Assembly (NCBI RefSeq): GCF_050789285.1
Contig: NZ_JBOUVX010000001.1
Coordinates: 1,320,413 to 1,384,412 of the forward strand
Source of the DNA: CAVPWP01 sp050789285
GTDB taxonomy: Bacteria > Pseudomonadota > Alphaproteobacteria > Rhodobacterales > Rhodobacteraceae
DNA length: 64,000 nt
Reading direction: 5' to 3'
Part shown: positions 61,057 through 64,000 of the stretch, piece by piece
Position numbering within the stretch: the first letter of the stretch is position 1
Layout: each line of letters opens with the position of its first letter
Translations under genes and position numbers: made by a program
Notes under the pieces: generated by a model
Database searches by the model: none
What the model was told of the DNA's origin: nothing
Seen by the model: only the letters and a program-made list of their open reading frames with translations

Positions 61057-62139
61057 TCAGCGCGCGACGACGGGGATGCAGCTTGCCTCGCCCGCGACGA
61101 GCACCGCGCAGAAGCGGCGGGCGTCGCTGAGATCGGCAAAGCCCATGGCGCGCAGCCGGTAGAAGGTGGTCCCGCCGGTTTCGGCCTGCTGGATCAGGCG
61201 GCGCTTGCCGTCCATGTAGTCACCGAAGGCACTGTCGATGCGCGTCCATTCGGCGACGGCCTCGGCCTGGGTCGGGAAGGCGCCCAGCTGCACGAGGCGC
61301 GTGCCCACGGGGACGCTGGCGGGGTCGACGTCGATGCCCGAAGAGGCCGTCGAGACCGGCGTCACCGCGCCATCAAGCGCCAGATCGGTGGCCGAGGCGA
61401 CGGCGGGCGAAATCGCGACCCCCATGTCGTCGGACATCGAGACGGCGGACGGGGCAAGTTCCGCGGGCGCCATCGCGGCGAAGCTGGCGGGCGCCGGACG
61501 CGCCGCGGGACGCGGCACCGGACGGGGCGACATCGTCATGCCGCCCGCCGAAGCCGCGACCGCGCCGGCCGCCACCTCTGCATCCGCTTCGGGGGCGGGG
61601 TCGGCGATCAGGTCGGGCTCGAGCTCGGCCAGGGCGGCCAGAACGGCGAGATCGGTGGGTGACATGTTGAGCGTCGGGTCCACCGCAAGCACGCTGGCGC
61701 CTGAGGGCGTCGGGGCGTCCGCGGCGGCCGCATCGGCGGGGGTCGCGGGCGCGGTCCCGGCCGCGGCGGTGGCTTCGGGAAGAAGCGTCGCCATCGGCGC
61801 GTCCTCGTCGGCGAGCCCCGCGGGCGACGGCGCCAACACCACGCTGTCAGCGCCCGGAGCGGCTTCGCCCACGGCGGCGACGCGGTTGACCGCCAGCCCC
61901 TGGTGATCGGCGATCTCGCCGCCGGGATTGTCGGGCGCCACGCGCATCGGCCCTTCGAGCGCGGTGATCACCGGAACGCCCGAGACGTCGCGCACCAGAA
62001 GCTGCCAGCCCCAGTAGCCAAGCCCGCCAAGAAGCGCGAGCGACACGATCGCCCCCGCCCAGTTCACGAAGGTGGTAACCGAGGCGCCCTGCGCCGCCTC
62101 GTCGACGCCATAGGCGTCGTCATAGGTGAAATCCGCCAT
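61057..62139 (-). CDS. SPOR-domain cell-envelope protein
   Basis: A 360-residue bitopic protein. One membrane helix lies at about 24-50 (NWAGAIVSLALLGGLGYWGWQLL), followed by a long Ala/Pro/Thr-rich periplasmic linker and a C-terminal SPOR domain (about 278-360: GTRLVQLGAFPTQAEAVAEWTRIDSAF, TFYRLRAMGFADLSDARRFCAVL) that binds denuded peptidoglycan strands at the septum. Probably a cell-division factor. Located between argS and nagZ, a conserved neighbourhood. Confidence 0.9.
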   Translation of the reverse strand: MADFTYDDAYGVDEAAQGASVTTFVNWAGAIVSLALLGGLGYWGWQLLVRDVSGVPVITALEGPMRVAPDNPGGEIADHQGLAVNRVAAVGEAAPGADSVVLAPSPAGLADEDAPMATLLPEATAAAGTAPATPADAAAADAPTPSGASVLAVDPTLNMSPTDLAVLAALAELEPDLIADPAPEADAEVAAGAVAASAGGMTMSPRPVPRPAARPAPASFAAMAPAELAPSAVSMSDDMGVAISPAVASATDLALDGAVTPVSTASSGIDVDPASVPVGTRLVQLGAFPTQAEAVAEWTRIDSAFGDYMDGKRRLIQQAETGGTTFYRLRAMGFADLSDARRFCAVLVAGEASCIPVVAR

Positions 62140-62220
62140 CTTGCCCGTGCCTCATTTCCGGCCCCGGTCTGCGCCAGGTGCCCGTGACTGCTCTCGTCCC
62201 CCGGGCGGGCGCTTGATTTG

Positions 62221-63945
62221 TCAGCGCATTTCCTCGACCGGAGTAACGCCAAGAATACCAAGACCTGTGGAAATGACAACGCCGACGGCACGTGGCAGCG
62301 CGATTTTTGCGGCTGTTGCGTCCGGATCGTCCTCTTGCACGAAGCGCAGGGCCGGTGTGTCGTTGCCTCGGTTCCAGAGCGCGTGGAAGTCGGACGCCAG
62401 TTCGTAGAGGTAGAAGGCGATCCGGTGGGGTTCGTGATTGCGGGCGGCAATCTCGACCAGGCGGGGCCATTCGGCGATCTTCCGGGCCACGGCGAACTCG
62501 GCCTCGTCCTCGAGCCGGGGATGGTCCGAGATCGGCAGACCCAGGTCCTCGGCCCGGCGCATGACGCTGCGGATGCGGGCGTGGGCGTACTGGACGTAGA
62601 AGACCGGGTTCTCCTTCGACTGCTCGAGCACGCGGGCGAAGTCGAAGTCGAGAGGCGCGTCGTTCTTGCGCGTCAGCATCACGAAGCGGGTGACATCGGG
62701 GCCGACCTGGTCGACCACGTCGCGCAGGGTCACGAAATGGCCCGCGCGCTTCGACATCTTGAAGGGCTCGCCGTTCTTGAACAGGCGCACAAGCTGCATG
62801 AGCTTGATGTCGACGGGCACCGACCCGTCCGACAGCGCCGAGACGGCGGCCTTCAGCCGCTTGACGTAGCCCGCGTGATCGGCGCCGAAGACGTTGATCA
62901 GCTCGTCGAAGCCGCGCGCGACCTTGTCGTAGTGATAGGCGATGTCGGGGGCGAAATAGGTCCAGCCGCCGTCCGACTTCATCACCGGGCGGTCGACGTC
63001 GTCGCCGTGCTCGGTCGAGCGGAACAGCGTCTGTTCGCGCGGCTCCCAGTCCTCGGGCGTCTTGCCCTTGGGCGGCTCGAGCACGCCTTCGTAGATCAGG
63101 CCCTTCTGGCGCAGAAGGGCAAGCGCGCCTTCGATCCGGCCCGAGCCGTAGAGCGACTTCTCGCTGAAATAGACGTCCATCGTCACGCCGAGCGCGGCAA
63201 GATCGTCGCGGATGAGGTCCAGCATCCGGTCGATGGCGAAGGCGCGCACGGTGTCGAGCCAGGCCGATTCCGGCTTGTCGAGCAGGCTTTCGCCATAGGT
63301 GGCCTTCAGCGCCTCGCCCACCGGGACAAGGTAGTCGCCGGGGTAAAGCCCCTCGGCGATCTCGGGGGCGTGGCCGCAGGCCTCGCGGTAGCGTTCATAA
63401 GCCGAGCGGGCAAGCACGTCGACCTGCGCGCCGCCGTCGTTGATGTAGTACTCCCGCGTCACCTGGTAGCCGGCGAAGGTCAGCAGGCTGGCCAGCGCAT
63501 CGCCGAAGACCGCGCCGCGGGTGTGGCCCACGTGCAGCGGGCCCGTCGGGTTGGCCGAGACGAACTCGACGTTGATCTTCACGCCGGCGCCAAGACCCGA
63601 GTGGCCGAAGGCGGGGCCGGCGTCGATCGCTTCGGTCACGACGTCGTGCCAGACCAGCGGCGCAAGGCGCAGGTTCAGGAAGCCCGGTCCGGCCACCTCG
63701 GCGGTCTCGACGCGCGGATCGGCCTGAAGCCGGGGGGCCAGCGCCTCGGCGATCTGGCGCGGCGGCAGGCCTGCGGGCCGGGCCAGCACCATCGCCGCAT
63801 TGGTGGCCATGTCGCCATGCGCCGCGTCGCGCGGCGGCTCGACCGCGACCGGGCCGTAATCGAGGCCAGTGGGCAGGGCGCCGTCGGCCACCATGGCGTC
63901 GAGCGTCTCGACCACAAGCCGGCGGATGTCGGAAAAGAGGTTCAT
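62221..63945 (-). CDS. argS: Arginyl-tRNA synthetase
   Basis: A 574-residue class I synthetase charging tRNA-Arg. The HIGH box is HVGH (138-141, in [18 protein letters not shown]), the KMSKS-like box is KMSKRAG in [19 protein letters not shown], and the DALR anticodon-binding end reads [16 protein letters not shown]...[25 protein letters not shown]. The N-terminal Arg-specific domain begins at [18 protein letters not shown] 63945 has AAAGGGATGCTT upstream; one at 63951 adds two residues. First gene of the argS-SPOR-nagZ-scpAB run in this window. Confidence 0.97.
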   Translation of the reverse strand: MNLFSDIRRLVVETLDAMVADGALPTGLDYGPVAVEPPRDAAHGDMATNAAMVLARPAGLPPRQIAEALAPRLQADPRVETAEVAGPGFLNLRLAPLVWHDVVTEAIDAGPAFGHSGLGAGVKINVEFVSANPTGPLHVGHTRGAVFGDALASLLTFAGYQVTREYYINDGGAQVDVLARSAYERYREACGHAPEIAEGLYPGDYLVPVGEALKATYGESLLDKPESAWLDTVRAFAIDRMLDLIRDDLAALGVTMDVYFSEKSLYGSGRIEGALALLRQKGLIYEGVLEPPKGKTPEDWEPREQTLFRSTEHGDDVDRPVMKSDGGWTYFAPDIAYHYDKVARGFDELINVFGADHAGYVKRLKAAVSALSDGSVPVDIKLMQLVRLFKNGEPFKMSKRAGHFVTLRDVVDQVGPDVTRFVMLTRKNDAPLDFDFARVLEQSKENPVFYVQYAHARIRSVMRRAEDLGLPISDHPRLEDEAEFAVARKIAEWPRLVEIAARNHEPHRIAFYLYELASDFHALWNRGNDTPALRFVQEDDPDATAAKIALPRAVGVVISTGLGILGVTPVEEMR

Positions 63946-64000
63946 AAGCATCCCTTTCGTGGCCCCGGGGTTTAGCACGCCGCCCCTCGCCGTCAACGGT

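Overview
The window is a 64 kb stretch of GC-rich, densely packed chromosome from an alphaproteobacterium, most probably a member of the Rhodobacteraceae. The reasons are the protein families themselves (Usg, two-domain dCTP deaminase, long PstA/PstC, a metal-site-poor HemB, OlsB, the order argS-SPOR-nagZ-scpA-scpB) and an intergenic repeat of a type I associate with that family. Genus cannot be fixed from the sequence alone. No rRNA, CRISPR array, insertion sequence, prophage or plasmid gene was seen, so this is core chromosome with a few accessory pockets.

Layout. 1-4.7 kb: 5' part of gyrA, usg, dsbB and a DedA-like membrane gene, a zinc peptidase, tRNA-Leu(CAA), a 0.6 kb non-coding gap and a Hint-domain gene. 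4.7-10 kb: a complete branched-chain amino-acid type ABC importer (substrate-binding protein, livG, livF, livH, livM, all on the minus strand). 10-14 kb: a PQQ-type sugar dehydrogenase, dCTP deaminase, tRNA-Pro(GGG) and a MerR regulator. 13.7-17.1 kb: the yceD-rpmF-plsX-fabH-ihfA-merR cluster linking fatty-acid and phospholipid initiation to a ribosomal protein and IHF. 17.2-26.9 kb: bamE, msrB, olsB, an ABC-F ATPase, a SYLF lipoprotein, hemB, a membrane protein and mfd. 26.9-36.5 kb is the most accessory part: an overlapping acyl-CoA ligase/DsbA-like/MFS operon facing an XRE-cupin regulator, a family-5 solute-binding protein followed by an entericidin-like peptide, a likely small RNA gene, an MFS transporter, 3-hydroxybutyrate dehydrogenase and small membrane proteins. 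36.5-40.7 kb: psuK-psuG and rpsB-tsf. 41-43.7 kb: aroQ-luxR and a FAD oxidoreductase. 43.7-51.2 kb: the complete phosphate regulon phoR-pstSCAB-phoU-phoB with a three-part PHO box. 51.5-57.4 kb: an unknown gene, a PLP enzyme, gamma carbonic anhydrase, gmk, yicC, a PAS protein and class II DAHP synthase. 57.5-64 kb: a GlxA-type regulator, then scpB, scpA, nagZ, a SPOR protein and argS.

Most genes are tightly coupled: ATGA start/stop overlaps occur at yqaA/dsbB, livG/livF, livH/livM, plsX/fabH, dsbA-like/MFS, psuK/psuG, pstC/pstA, yicC/gmk, gmk/carbonic anhydrase and scpA/scpB. Two convergent gene pairs share a CTAG in which each strand reads its own stop codon.

No large undescribed system is evident. 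The best candidates for something new are a two-hairpin small RNA gene at about 33.06-33.17 kb, a triplicated 14-bp repeat that supplies the ribosome-binding site of the entericidin gene, a nine-codon leader coupled to an unknown gene at 51.5 kb, and the acyl-CoA ligase/DsbA-like/MFS locus with its XRE-cupin regulator.
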